Of a stretch of DNA of 64,000 nt, positions 26,801-34,802 are shown in pieces. The DNA comes from Patiriisocius_A hiemis (lineage in GTDB: Bacteria > Bacteroidota > Bacteroidia > Flavobacteriales > Flavobacteriaceae). The notes beneath the pieces were generated by a model. It was given only the letters and a program-made list of their open reading frames with translations, searched no databases and was not told the origin of the DNA. How positions within the stretch are numbered: the first letter of the stretch is position 1; the number at the start of each line of letters is the position of its first letter. The DNA is taken from the NCBI RefSeq assembly GCF_031846325.1, contig NZ_JAVRHZ010000006.1, positions 118,638 to 182,637 on the forward strand. The letters are read 5' to 3'. A program made the translations under genes and the position numbers.

Positions 26801-27298
26801 ACTCATAAGTTTTGGGAAAGCTGGTTACTTAACCTTACAAGTGCATTAGGCGTTAATGTAAGTATCTCTGAGAACTTTGCTAATAGAAATTTTGAAATTG
26901 ATAGTTATGAGGTTAAGCCAAAGGTTTCATATTTATTGAACCAGCAAACTAGGTTTGATGTTTTTTACGAGTTTTTGAACAAGGAAAACTTGTTAGGAGA
27001 ACAAGAGCTATTAAACCAGCAAAAGCTAGGCACTTCTTTTGCGTATAATAATACCGAGAAAATATCTATAAACGGAGAGTTTAACTATATCTCTAATGAT
27101 TTTAAAGGGAGTGCCTTTTCTCCAGTTGCTTATCAATTATTAGAGGGGCTTCAACCTGGAACAAACTTTACGTGGCGCTTATTATTTCAGAAAAGAGTTA
27201 CAAAGTTCTTAGATGTTAATCTTACTTATTTTGGAAGAAAGAGTGAAACTTCTAGAGCAATACATACAGGGACAGTACAGCTGAGGGCATTTTTTTAA
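23867..27298 (+). CDS. Very large putative outer-membrane beta-barrel protein, uncharacterised
   Basis: A 1143-residue exported protein. Residues 1-20 are a signal peptide (ending GLLGFSQ). After an N-terminal region with Ig-like character there is a conserved block PFDGLTTSGSITRGVTVGNNQNAV, ADLDL-type strand repeats (LQITGRLNDKVSIRASIQD) and FGRFTKKVQGISL, then many alternating amphipathic strands to the end VQLRAFF, whose terminal Phe suits a barrel inserted by BAM. An EF-hand-like loop DYNNDGIQQLEE lies at about 831-842. The overall style recalls large Bacteroidota barrels such as SprA, but it is much shorter and I cannot place it there. It forms a single-gene unit ending in a terminator. 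Confidence 0.7.
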   Translation: MLKYTLLFIFLSFGLLGFSQDTISNYRIKKVIAQDTITIDSVAINPSQFTITSKTGVVIDSTKYQVDFSKGILLLQPEVSNATDSIIINYLRYPDFLTKDYFLFDPKVIVENTAVADKLVKLQQSNVTNNFTPFDGLTTSGSITRGVTVGNNQNAVVNSELDLQITGRLNDKVSIRASIQDANIPTQEGGYSQSLDEFDQIFIELFSDNWNIRAGDVDLQNNGSYFGRFTKKVQGISLAGKLNNKDGSTLSAYAAGALVRGVFQRSQFTGQERNQGPYKLVGPNGELFILIISGSERVYVNGLLLQRGENYDYVIDYNAGEITFNTTYPITANMRITVEYQFTDRSYTRFIGYGGGNYTSEKLDLGTYVYSESDAKNQPLQQSLTEEQVAILQAAGDNMELMTAPSAVPDTFSENKTLYRREVINGEEVFVFSTNPEDELFNVRFTLVGNNMGNYVISSQSAINRIFEYVPPINGIPQGNYEPIIQLQAPTKLQIGGLNGSYHPSEKTTIDFEVAGSKNDLNLFSSIDDSNNNGFAGRLAAKQRVITTTDSLQINATGTLDFINDDFRTIERLYNIEFTRDWNLVNPQGNQRFITGGAEFFSPKHGSGRYEFQNLDFSENFSGIRHVAASEIKLNKMKLITYGSYLDSKGDSLSSTFFRLNNATLYTHNKGWVGGKVALEDNQVTTIINDSLTPVSQRFNQYEVFTGIGDSTKVFVEVGYQIRATDSVRSNKLQKVNTSNNYYLKSRILSNSNSQLSIFANYRVLKDEFMEANDIVEKEKSLSSRILYSQSLLKNGIRLSTALESSNGVIPQQEFTYVQVEPGQGVFTWNDYNNDGIQQLEEFEVAQFQDEATFVRVLLPNQIFLKIRQNKFSQTLTLNPQSWSSATGFKKLLSKFYNQTSYTLDRRTQRDNSAFNINPFNSGEERELGLALNFRNALFFNRGKQKYTTSYTFLSTSTSNLISLGLQENKLQSHQLSFTHKFWESWLLNLTSALGVNVSISENFANRNFEIDSYEVKPKVSYLLNQQTRFDVFYEFLNKENLLGEQELLNQQKLGTSFAYNNTEKISINGEFNYISNDFKGSAFSPVAYQLLEGLQPGTNFTWRLLFQKRVTKFLDVNLTYFGRKSETSRAIHTGTVQLRAFF

Positions 27299-27306
27299 AA
27301 AAGAAA

Positions 27307-27336
27307 AAAGGGAAGCTGAATTAACAACTTCCCTTT
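27307..27336. terminator. Bidirectional terminator downstream of the large barrel gene
   Basis: AAAGGGAAG (27307-27315) pairs perfectly with CTTCCCTTT (27328-27336) around a 12-base loop, between two convergent genes. Flanking A- and T-rich bases give short U-runs. Confidence 0.65.
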
Positions 27337-27357
27337 AAAACTAAAATTCAATTTATA

Positions 27358-30309
27358 TTATCTAACAACAATACGTTTTACGCTTGAGTAATTTTCATCT
27401 CCTAAACGGATAATATATACTCCTGAAGCAACATAAGACATATCCAATAAGTATTCATAACCATTTCCTGTATTATCCAAAGGATATTGAGACAGTTTTT
27501 GACCTAACATATTTGTTACACTCATAAGTAAGGTGTTATTTACACTTGTTGTATTTAATAACAATCTATATTGATCATTACCTTCATCAACAATGATTAG
27601 CTCACTACCATCTGGGAAGCTTTGGTCTTCAACAAAAAGAATTGGGTCTGAACATAACTGTAGTGACCAATCTTGTAATTGACCGCCATCTGCATTAGCA
27701 TCATCTGTAATAGATAATGTCCAATCTCCTGCTGAGGATAAACCATCAAAATCTGACAAGCTTCCTTCTGGTTGGAAAGAGCCTGTAAATGGAGCACTTC
27801 CTCCAGTTATCGGACTTGAAGCTTCATCATCAAAAATAGTTCCTATCATATTGTCTCCTCCCGCACCATTATCTGTTGATAATTCTACAGAAGTACCATC
27901 AGGTCCAATCAAAAAGATATCTAAGTCTCCAGTAAAAGTATGTGTCAAATTCAACGTTACATTTACATCCTCAATACCAAAATCATCTGTTACTGTAATA
28001 ATAGATTCTGTTACTGTTCCAGCATTAGGTCCAATAGGTTGGTTTGTGTCATTGGTAGAAGTACTACATGGTAAGTTTTGAACACCAATTGTAGTAGCAT
28101 TATTACTTGGGTCTGCATCTCCAGCAAGCAATGTTCTAGCTTCAATAGCATACAATCCAATCGCAGATAAGTTAGCAGTTTGTGTAAATGAGTACGAAAT
28201 AGTTGACCCAGCAGCAACTGTTGCTGCAACAGTTTCAACAACAGGAGTTCCGCCATCTACTGAAAATGATACGTCAAAACCAGATTGATCTGCAGTACCA
28301 AAGTTTTCAATTGTAACGGTAACTGTTTCGTCTCCTAACCCCTCTCCTGAAGTTGGTGATGTAATTTCTGAGACACCAATATCATTAGGCGCAATATGTT
28401 TTACTTCTTTTGAGAAGCTATCATTGCCTGGGTCTTCATCACCTGGTAAAGCAGTAGAAGATTCAATTAAATATGTTTGGCCTTCAATAGATAAATCTGC
28501 TTGTACCGTAAAAGTATAATCTACGGTTGCACCAGATGTAATAGTTCCAGGTACAACTCCCGCAATAGGAGCTCCACCATCTATTGTATAACTTACTGGT
28601 ACATTTGAAATATCATTTAATCCAAAGTTTCTTACCGAAATTGTTACATCTTGAGGAGCAGATAGGTCTCCATCTACAGGAGCAACAATATCTACAACAC
28701 CAGCATCTGTATCAAAGTCTGGAGCTACTTGAAAACGTCCAACAACATCACTTCTTCCAGGGAACATAAGTTCATTAATGAAATACATTCTTTTGTAATC
28801 AACCGGGTCAAGGTCTATCTTACTGTAATCTCCATAACGTAATCCAGGAATGTTTGCAGATCCCGCAGCTATTAATTGTGGAGCTATAGTCATAGTTCCA
28901 TTAGGATCACTTGCTAGTCTTCCAGTATAATAACTAGATACAAACTCATTTGCAGTACCATTTCCAGTAGCAGTATTACCAAGTACAGAGAATCCCATAC
29001 CAATATTACCTTGCGTATCCATAATCATACTTCCATGCCAAAAGTGACGTCCATCTGGGTCTGAAAATGTTCCTTCTTGTTCCATTACCCATGGATCTGT
29101 AGGGGTATCTCTTCTAAACTCATACCAACGTATAGCTGCTTGCTCTCCTCCACTTGGGTCTATATCAATTACAAAGTTGAAAATAGCACTCTCATATGTT
29201 GGAAACTTCTTGTATTGTGCTTGGTTCATAATAATACCTTGTAAAGCATCAATATCTGCTCCTCCGTTAGGTTGAGCTAAGTTAGCAAATGAAGTCCCAT
29301 CAAAAATAGAAGTAAAAGGTGTAACTAATACTTCTTGTGGCGCAGAGATTGTTGAGTTTCCAGGTGTATCAAAATCTACATCAAGATCCCAAAACTTAAT
29401 ACTGTCGTCAGTCTGTCCTGCGTAAGCATCATCTTGGAAAAATATTATTGTTGCGTTTCCAGGAGCAGGGTATTGATCATCAGAGATGTTTAAGGCTTGC
29501 ACACTAGCAAATCCTTGGTTGTTGAAATTAGGCAATGTAAATCCTTGGATTGACACATTACCAGCTGGTTCACCATCAAGCATTGCTTGACGTTCCATCG
29601 CATAAATTCTGTTACCTGATGATTGATCAGAAACATAATAACCATCACTCCAAACTGAAAGTTTTTGGTAATCGTTAATTGTGTTAATGTTATATACATT
29701 CCATCCAGAAGTTACTGGGTCTGGACCATCTGAAACAGCTACCTGTGCGCCACCTCCAAGAAATGATAAAACCCACCTTCCAGGAGTTGGATTTGATGCA
29801 GAAGTCGCTACAGGATCATACGAAACTGTTAAATCACAACATCCACTTGATGGGAAAATTGCTGGATTAGGTGATGTTTGTCCTACCAAAGTATTACCAT
29901 CTTTATCGTATATAGCAAACCCTGTGTTAAATACTACAAATACATGATCTGGACCTACTGCAAGTGATGGATCTGTAGGTTGAGAGTTTGAGGTAGCTCC
30001 TGTCCATACAAGATCTGGCACTCTTCCAGGTATTTTTTGGTTTAGTCTATGTGGGTCTTGAGATAAAATATCTGTTTGTCTTCCCTTTCCAGGAATAACT
30101 TCTCTTTTAATTCTGTAAGATCTTCCATCTTGCGCTTCCTTTGGAGGTTTAACGGTAGATGGTGTCAATTCACTCATTCTTGATGCTAGGGACGGTACAT
30201 AGGTATGCCCATCTGCAGTACCTACATATGTTGCACCTTGATCTTGCTGTGCATATATCATAGTAAATGCACTAAACAAAAATGTTAATAATGTAAACTT
30301 TAATTTCAT
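27358..30309 (-). CDS. T9SS cargo protein with CARDB-like repeats, P-domain and sorting domain
   Basis: A 983-residue exported protein. It has a signal peptide (ending TMIYAQ), then an N-terminal block of about 500 residues shared with the 725-residue protein at 30,926-33,103 (VIPGKG, DPSLAVGPDHVFVVFNTGFAIYDK, VWSDGYYVSDQSSGNRIYAMER, DIDALQGIIMNQAQYKKFPTY, TGRLASDPNGTMTIAPQLI). Two CARDB-like units follow (VTISVRNFGLNDISNVPVSY; VTVTIENFGTADQSGFDVSF), then a proprotein-convertase P-domain (VTLNLTHTFTGDLDIFLIGPD ... SPFTGSFQPEG ... GDWTLSITDDANADGG, given in parts) and a T9SS sorting end (GVYIIRLGDENYSSVKRIVVR). Function unknown; likely displayed on the surface or released. Confidence 0.85.
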   Translation of the reverse strand: MKLKFTLLTFLFSAFTMIYAQQDQGATYVGTADGHTYVPSLASRMSELTPSTVKPPKEAQDGRSYRIKREVIPGKGRQTDILSQDPHRLNQKIPGRVPDLVWTGATSNSQPTDPSLAVGPDHVFVVFNTGFAIYDKDGNTLVGQTSPNPAIFPSSGCCDLTVSYDPVATSASNPTPGRWVLSFLGGGAQVAVSDGPDPVTSGWNVYNINTINDYQKLSVWSDGYYVSDQSSGNRIYAMERQAMLDGEPAGNVSIQGFTLPNFNNQGFASVQALNISDDQYPAPGNATIIFFQDDAYAGQTDDSIKFWDLDVDFDTPGNSTISAPQEVLVTPFTSIFDGTSFANLAQPNGGADIDALQGIIMNQAQYKKFPTYESAIFNFVIDIDPSGGEQAAIRWYEFRRDTPTDPWVMEQEGTFSDPDGRHFWHGSMIMDTQGNIGMGFSVLGNTATGNGTANEFVSSYYTGRLASDPNGTMTIAPQLIAAGSANIPGLRYGDYSKIDLDPVDYKRMYFINELMFPGRSDVVGRFQVAPDFDTDAGVVDIVAPVDGDLSAPQDVTISVRNFGLNDISNVPVSYTIDGGAPIAGVVPGTITSGATVDYTFTVQADLSIEGQTYLIESSTALPGDEDPGNDSFSKEVKHIAPNDIGVSEITSPTSGEGLGDETVTVTIENFGTADQSGFDVSFSVDGGTPVVETVAATVAAGSTISYSFTQTANLSAIGLYAIEARTLLAGDADPSNNATTIGVQNLPCSTSTNDTNQPIGPNAGTVTESIITVTDDFGIEDVNVTLNLTHTFTGDLDIFLIGPDGTSVELSTDNGAGGDNMIGTIFDDEASSPITGGSAPFTGSFQPEGSLSDFDGLSSAGDWTLSITDDANADGGQLQDWSLQLCSDPILFVEDQSFPDGSELIIVDEGNDQYRLLLNTTSVNNTLLMSVTNMLGQKLSQYPLDNTGNGYEYLLDMSYVASGVYIIRLGDENYSSVKRIVVR

Positions 30310-30524
30310 TTTTAGGTTTTTGGTTAAAAAATTATGAGAACAATAAAAATAACATCTAAAATCGAATTAACAATGTTTTAAGAGTGATATTTCTATTTTT
30401 TAACAACTTCAAATAGAATCTAAATATCTAAAAACCCATTAGTTAAATGTGAACTAAATTACTTTCCCTTAAAAAAATGGCATATAAATTGTATTTTCAT
30501 ATATTGAATCGCAAAAAATAAATT

Positions 30525-30887
30525 ATGACATTCTTAAAAATTACATTTGGTTTCTTGTTTTTAATTGCTGCATCATGTAATACCACAAAAAACACTACTG
30601 AAGAAGTATCCTCTAAAAATACCGAAGAAATAAAAATGAGCGAAAAACTAATTGCAGAAGGTTTTCAAGAAGCAATTGTAATTGCTTCAGAAGTCGAAAA
30701 CGATTGTCCGTACACACTTATGGTTAATAATAATAAAGACATGCTTTACGACCCTATAAACCTTGAAGAAGAATACAAATCTAATGGTGAAAAGGTTTGG
30801 GTAAAGTATCGCCCGTTAAGGAGACAAAATAGGTGTACTAAAGCAAGTCCAGTAGAAATTACTTCAATACAAAAAAGAGAGGAGTAG
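30525..30887 (+). CDS. Small lipoprotein, uncharacterised
   Basis: A 120-residue protein with a clear lipobox (FLIAASC, Cys at about residue 18) followed by a Thr/Glu-rich linker and a compact basic C-terminal domain with two cysteines (ENDCPYTLMV and RQNRCTKASPVEI) that could form a disulfide. It lies alone on the plus strand between two paralogous T9SS genes on the minus strand. Its stop codon is inside the loop side of a perfect terminator hairpin. I do not recognise a family. Confidence 0.75.
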   Translation: MTFLKITFGFLFLIAASCNTTKNTTEEVSSKNTEEIKMSEKLIAEGFQEAIVIASEVENDCPYTLMVNNNKDMLYDPINLEEEYKSNGEKVWVKYRPLRRQNRCTKASPVEITSIQKREE

Positions 30888-30901
30888 AACTCCTCTCTTT
30901 T
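30873..30901. terminator. Perfect terminator hairpin containing the stop codon of the small lipoprotein gene
   Basis: AAAAGAGAGGAGT (30873-30885) pairs over 13 bp with ACTCCTCTCTTTT (30889-30901), loop AGA. The TAG stop (30885-30887) spans the stem/loop junction. It serves both the lipoprotein gene and the convergent T9SS gene. Confidence 0.85.
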
Positions 30902-30925
30902 AAAATTATATAAAAATGGTGAAAA

Positions 30926-33103
30926 TTATTTCACAATGATTTTTGCCGTTTTTTGAACTGCACCTCTCCCTAAGTTTACAAGATATACTCCTGAACTAGC
31001 ATAAGACATGTTTAATTCATAACGATACTTATTACCCGTTCTAACCAAATTGTTAAAAACAACTTGTTTACCAGTAACATCGTAAACCGATAAAGGTAAT
31101 ACATCATCATACGTTGTAGTTAATGTGATTACAAAATTCTTATTGTCTGAAGATGTAACTATTAACTCAGCGTTTTCAATCTGTAAATCTTCAACACCTA
31201 ATATTTCACCTTCATTTCTTACATTCTCTCCATACACATCATTAAAATCGTTTTCATCTCCAACAAGTGCTGTTGATGTTTCAATTCTAAAAGTTTGTGA
31301 AGCAGATAAATCTGCAGGCACTGTAAACTCATAAGTATCTGTTTCGCCAGCAGCGATTGAGCCAGTATAAACTTCTGCTATTGGAGTACCTCCATCAACA
31401 CTATAGGTAACAGGAATTGTTGTTTGAGTGTCTGTACCATAGTTTTTAATTTCAACAGTAATTATTTCAGAATTTGTTAACTCGCCCGTATTAGGTGTTA
31501 AGTTAATAATTGCAACATCGTTATTTGGTATTACTGCATGTTCAAAAACACCTACTACATCTCTTCTAGTTGGGTCAAATGCTTCAGCAATATGCCAGAA
31601 AGTAGCATCATTTGTTGGGTCTACTGTTAAATGAACATAATCAGCAAAACGAGTTGTTGGGCTATTTCCTCCTTGAATAATTAAGTCTTCAGCAATAGAC
31701 ATTGTGTTAACAGGATCGTCTGCTAATCTACCTGTATATCTAATAGATATACTTTCGGTTGAGCTAACTGAACTATAGCCCATACCAATATTACCGTAGA
31801 TGTCCATCGCCATGCTTCCAGAAAAAGCATCACGACCATCTGGAGCAATATACGTTCCTTCTTGGAAAATTGTCCATGGCTCACCTTGAGCTGTTTGACG
31901 GAGTTCATACCAACGGATTCCTGCTAATTCTCCTCCAGTAGGATCTGTGTCTACAACAAAGTTTAATAACGCAGAATTATAGCCATCAAATTTTCTGAAT
32001 TGAGCTTGGTTCATAACTGTTGCTTGTAAAGCATCAATGTCTGGTCCACCAGGTTGGTCTAAGTTTGCAAAACTACCTCCATCAAAAACACTTATAAAGT
32101 CTGCTGTGATAATTTCTTGAGGTGTTGAAATTGTAGAATTCGCTGTAGTTTCCCAATCTACATTAACAGTCCATACTTTTAAATGGTCATCGCTAACTCC
32201 ACCCCAGGCGTCATCCTGTAGATATACAACACAAAAATCTCCAAGTTCTGGCTCAGATCCTCCAGTAGCTGTAAATCCATGAGGACTATAAAAACCACTA
32301 GTACTTATTCCAGGTAATGGAAAACGAATAATTTGAGCTGGTTCTCCTTTAGCCATTTGCTCGCGTTCAACAGCAAAAAGTCTATTAGAACTTCCAATGT
32401 TTGCAGTTACATAATATCCGTCACTCCAAACAGCGAATTTCGTGTAATCTGGAAAAGCTCCAGTAGTAAATCCAGTAGTGTAAACATACCATCCATCATT
32501 TACTGGGTCTGGTCCTTGACATACTGCTACATTGAAACCATTAGGTGAAGAGTCAAACTCTGTAATTACAAAACGTCCTCTTGGCTCACCTGGATCATTT
32601 TCTATAAATGGATCAAAAAATACAATAGGATCACCAATTGCGTTTCCAGGGAAAATAGTAGCTAAAGAAGCTTCTGGAGTTAAAGGTGTTCCTGTTTTGT
32701 CAAATATTCTAAAAGCGGAATTCCAAGCACCTACATAATGATCTGGACCTACAGCACCAGTTGGGTCTGAAGGAGTTGCTTGCGAAATATCTGCTGTAAA
32801 AGTTAAAAGAGGTGCTTTACTTGGGTGAATAGGAGCCATAGTCTGTAATGCTTTATCTACTCCTTGAGAGCCTTTACCAGGAATTACATTGTTTGCTCTC
32901 TGTCTTTTAGGTCTTCCTTCTACAGCTGTGTTATCTGCATTTTTGAAAGTACCGTCTTGTAATTGCTTTGCAATACTTGGAACAGTAACAGGATTGGATA
33001 ACATCCCAGTATTTGTGGGACCTACGACTGTTTGTTGCTGGGCATGAGCTATTGTAGCAAAAAGCCCAAATAATGCAACAAAAAAGTAATTTTTAAGTTT
33101 CAT
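30926..33103 (-). CDS. T9SS cargo protein, paralogue of the 983-residue protein
   Basis: A 725-residue exported protein with signal peptide ending TIAHAQQ. The N-terminal block parallels its neighbour: VIPGKGSQG, DPTGAVGPDHYVGAWNSAFRIFDK, VWSDGYYVTANIGSSNRLFAVER, DIDALQATVMNQAQFRKFDGY and YTGRLADDPVNTMSIAEDLI. It has one CARDB-like unit (ITVEIKNYGTDTQTTIPVTYS) instead of two and lacks the P-domain. It ends with a T9SS sorting domain (SVYDVTGKQVVFNN; SSGVYLVNLGRGAVQKTAKI). The two genes probably arose by duplication and then gained or lost C-terminal modules. Confidence 0.85.
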   Translation of the reverse strand: MKLKNYFFVALFGLFATIAHAQQQTVVGPTNTGMLSNPVTVPSIAKQLQDGTFKNADNTAVEGRPKRQRANNVIPGKGSQGVDKALQTMAPIHPSKAPLLTFTADISQATPSDPTGAVGPDHYVGAWNSAFRIFDKTGTPLTPEASLATIFPGNAIGDPIVFFDPFIENDPGEPRGRFVITEFDSSPNGFNVAVCQGPDPVNDGWYVYTTGFTTGAFPDYTKFAVWSDGYYVTANIGSSNRLFAVEREQMAKGEPAQIIRFPLPGISTSGFYSPHGFTATGGSEPELGDFCVVYLQDDAWGGVSDDHLKVWTVNVDWETTANSTISTPQEIITADFISVFDGGSFANLDQPGGPDIDALQATVMNQAQFRKFDGYNSALLNFVVDTDPTGGELAGIRWYELRQTAQGEPWTIFQEGTYIAPDGRDAFSGSMAMDIYGNIGMGYSSVSSTESISIRYTGRLADDPVNTMSIAEDLIIQGGNSPTTRFADYVHLTVDPTNDATFWHIAEAFDPTRRDVVGVFEHAVIPNNDVAIINLTPNTGELTNSEIITVEIKNYGTDTQTTIPVTYSVDGGTPIAEVYTGSIAAGETDTYEFTVPADLSASQTFRIETSTALVGDENDFNDVYGENVRNEGEILGVEDLQIENAELIVTSSDNKNFVITLTTTYDDVLPLSVYDVTGKQVVFNNLVRTGNKYRYELNMSYASSGVYLVNLGRGAVQKTAKIIVK

Positions 33104-33195
33104 AGTATTTGTTTTTTAGTTATTAATCTTAAAAAGATGTTAAAACTACTAAATACTAATCACTTAATAAAATTAAAGACTTTAAAAATTTCTAA

Positions 33196-34722
33196 TTAAA
33201 ATCTCATAGAAAAGTGTTTTTTTAGGGTTTCTAGTAACATTTCTATGGGTAATCTTTGTTGTTCCATAGTGTCCCTATTTCTTAAAGTAACGGTTCTATC
33301 TTCTTTTGTTTGATGATCTACAGTAATACAAAATGGAGTTCCAGCAGCGTCTTGACGCCTATACCTTCTACCTACAGCATCTTTTTCATCATACTGTACA
33401 TTGTATTCCCATTTAAGGTCATCAATAATTTCTTGTGCAATTTCTGGAAGACCGTCTTTTTTGAGTAATGGCAATACTGCCACTTTTGTTGGCGCTAGAA
33501 TAAATGGTAGTTTTAGAACAGTTCTTGAGCTACCATCTTCTAATGTTTCTTCCTGCAATGAATTACTTAACACCGCTAAGAACATTCTATCTAGTCCAAT
33601 AGATGTTTCTACAACATAAGGTGTATAATTTTCATTAATTTCATGGTCAAAATATTGCAGCTTCTTCCCTGAATGTTTTTCGTGTGCTTTTAAATCAAAA
33701 TCTGTACGAGAATGGATCCCTTCAAGCTCTTTAAATCCAAAAGGGAAATTAAATTCTATGTCCGTTGCAGCATTTGCGTAATGTGCTAATTTCTCATGAT
33801 CATGAAAGCGATAATTTTCTTTTCCCATTCCAAGAGACAGGTGCCAGTTTAACCTTGTTTCTTTCCAGTATTCGTACCATTTTATTTCTTCTCCAGGACG
33901 AACAAAAAACTGCATTTCCATTTGTTCAAACTCACGCATTCTAAAAATAAATTGTCTTGCAACTATTTCATTTCTAAAAGCTTTTCCTGTTTGGGCTATT
34001 CCAAAAGGAATTTTCATCCTTCCTGTTTTTTGAACATTTAAGAAATTAACAAAAATACCTTGTGCTGTTTCTGGACGCAAGTACAGATCTGTAGCACTCT
34101 CGGCTGAGGCTCCCAACTTGGTTCCAAACATTAAATTAAACTGCTTAACATCTGTCCAGTTTTTACTACCAGTATCTGGATCTGCTATACCTAATTCTTC
34201 AATAAGTGCTTTTACATCTGCTAAATCCTCTTTTTCAAGACTCCTTGCCATACGCTCTAAAACAGATTTCTGTTTTTCTATATAACCAACAACACGAGGG
34301 TTTGTAGTTACATATTGCGCTTCATCAAAACTGTCTCCAAATCGCTTTCTTGCTTTTGCAACTTCTTTTTGTACTTTTTGATTCAGCTTTTCGGCATAAT
34401 CTTCAATTAAAACATCTGCTCTGTAGCGTTTTTTTGAATCTTTATTATCAATTAAAGGGTCATTAAAAGCATCTACGTGACCAGAAGCCTTCCAAGTAGT
34501 AGGGTGCATTAATATAGCAGCATCAATACCTACTATATTTTGATGCATCCGTACCATACTATTCCACCAATAGTCTCTAATATTTTTCTTGAGCTCTACT
34601 CCGTTTTGTGCGTAATCATATACTGCACTTAATCCATCGTAAATTTCACTTGAACCAAAAATGTACCCATACTCTTTTGCATGGGATACTACTTTTTTAA
34701 ATTGATCTTGATTATTTGCCAT
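33196..34722 (-). CDS. glyS: Glycyl-tRNA synthetase (dimeric, archaeal/eukaryotic type)
   Basis: Class II aminoacyl-tRNA synthetase that charges tRNA-Gly. The 508-residue single chain is the alpha2 type rather than the alpha2beta2 enzyme of E. coli. Motifs: the N-terminal YGFIFGS-like YGYIFGSSEIYDGLSAVYDY, LYLRPETAQGIFVNF (motif 2 region), FRNEIVARQFIFRMREFEQME, and motif 3 TSIGLDRMFLAVL, with a C-terminal anticodon-binding domain (PTKVAVLPLL; RDTMEQQRLPIEML). Directly upstream, a terminator hairpin for the preceding gene runs into a TATTTTTG element four bases before the ATG. Confidence 0.97.
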   Translation of the reverse strand: MANNQDQFKKVVSHAKEYGYIFGSSEIYDGLSAVYDYAQNGVELKKNIRDYWWNSMVRMHQNIVGIDAAILMHPTTWKASGHVDAFNDPLIDNKDSKKRYRADVLIEDYAEKLNQKVQKEVAKARKRFGDSFDEAQYVTTNPRVVGYIEKQKSVLERMARSLEKEDLADVKALIEELGIADPDTGSKNWTDVKQFNLMFGTKLGASAESATDLYLRPETAQGIFVNFLNVQKTGRMKIPFGIAQTGKAFRNEIVARQFIFRMREFEQMEMQFFVRPGEEIKWYEYWKETRLNWHLSLGMGKENYRFHDHEKLAHYANAATDIEFNFPFGFKELEGIHSRTDFDLKAHEKHSGKKLQYFDHEINENYTPYVVETSIGLDRMFLAVLSNSLQEETLEDGSSRTVLKLPFILAPTKVAVLPLLKKDGLPEIAQEIIDDLKWEYNVQYDEKDAVGRRYRRQDAAGTPFCITVDHQTKEDRTVTLRNRDTMEQQRLPIEMLLETLKKHFSMRF

Positions 34723-34726
34723 AACG

Positions 34727-34734
34727 CAAAAATA
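34727..34734 (-). promoter_or_regulatory. Predicted -7 element of glyS (leaderless layout)
   Basis: On the minus strand TATTTTTG (full TAnnTTTG match) is followed by CGTT and the glyS ATG. The element is fused to the U-tract of the terminator of the upstream gene. Confidence 0.5.
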
Positions 34735-34737
34735 AAA

Positions 34738-34766
34738 AAACCGCTACGATAAGCTCGTAGCGGTTT
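34738..34766 (-). terminator. Rho-independent terminator of the coiled-coil membrane protein gene
   Basis: AAACCGCTACGA and TCGTAGCGGTTT form a perfect 12-bp stem with a 5-base loop. In the minus direction it is followed by a run of seven T, so transcription from the gene at 34,803-35,684 should end here, just before glyS. Confidence 0.85.
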
Positions 34767-34802
34767 GAAAATAATTTTTCTTTTTTTTGGAACGAAAAAG
34801 TC

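Noticed and set aside
28011..28256. Frames inside the 983-residue T9SS gene on the same strand as possible frameshift remnants
   Set aside because: The main frame is uninterrupted with continuous domain motifs; the alternative frames are Leu/Gln-rich shadows.
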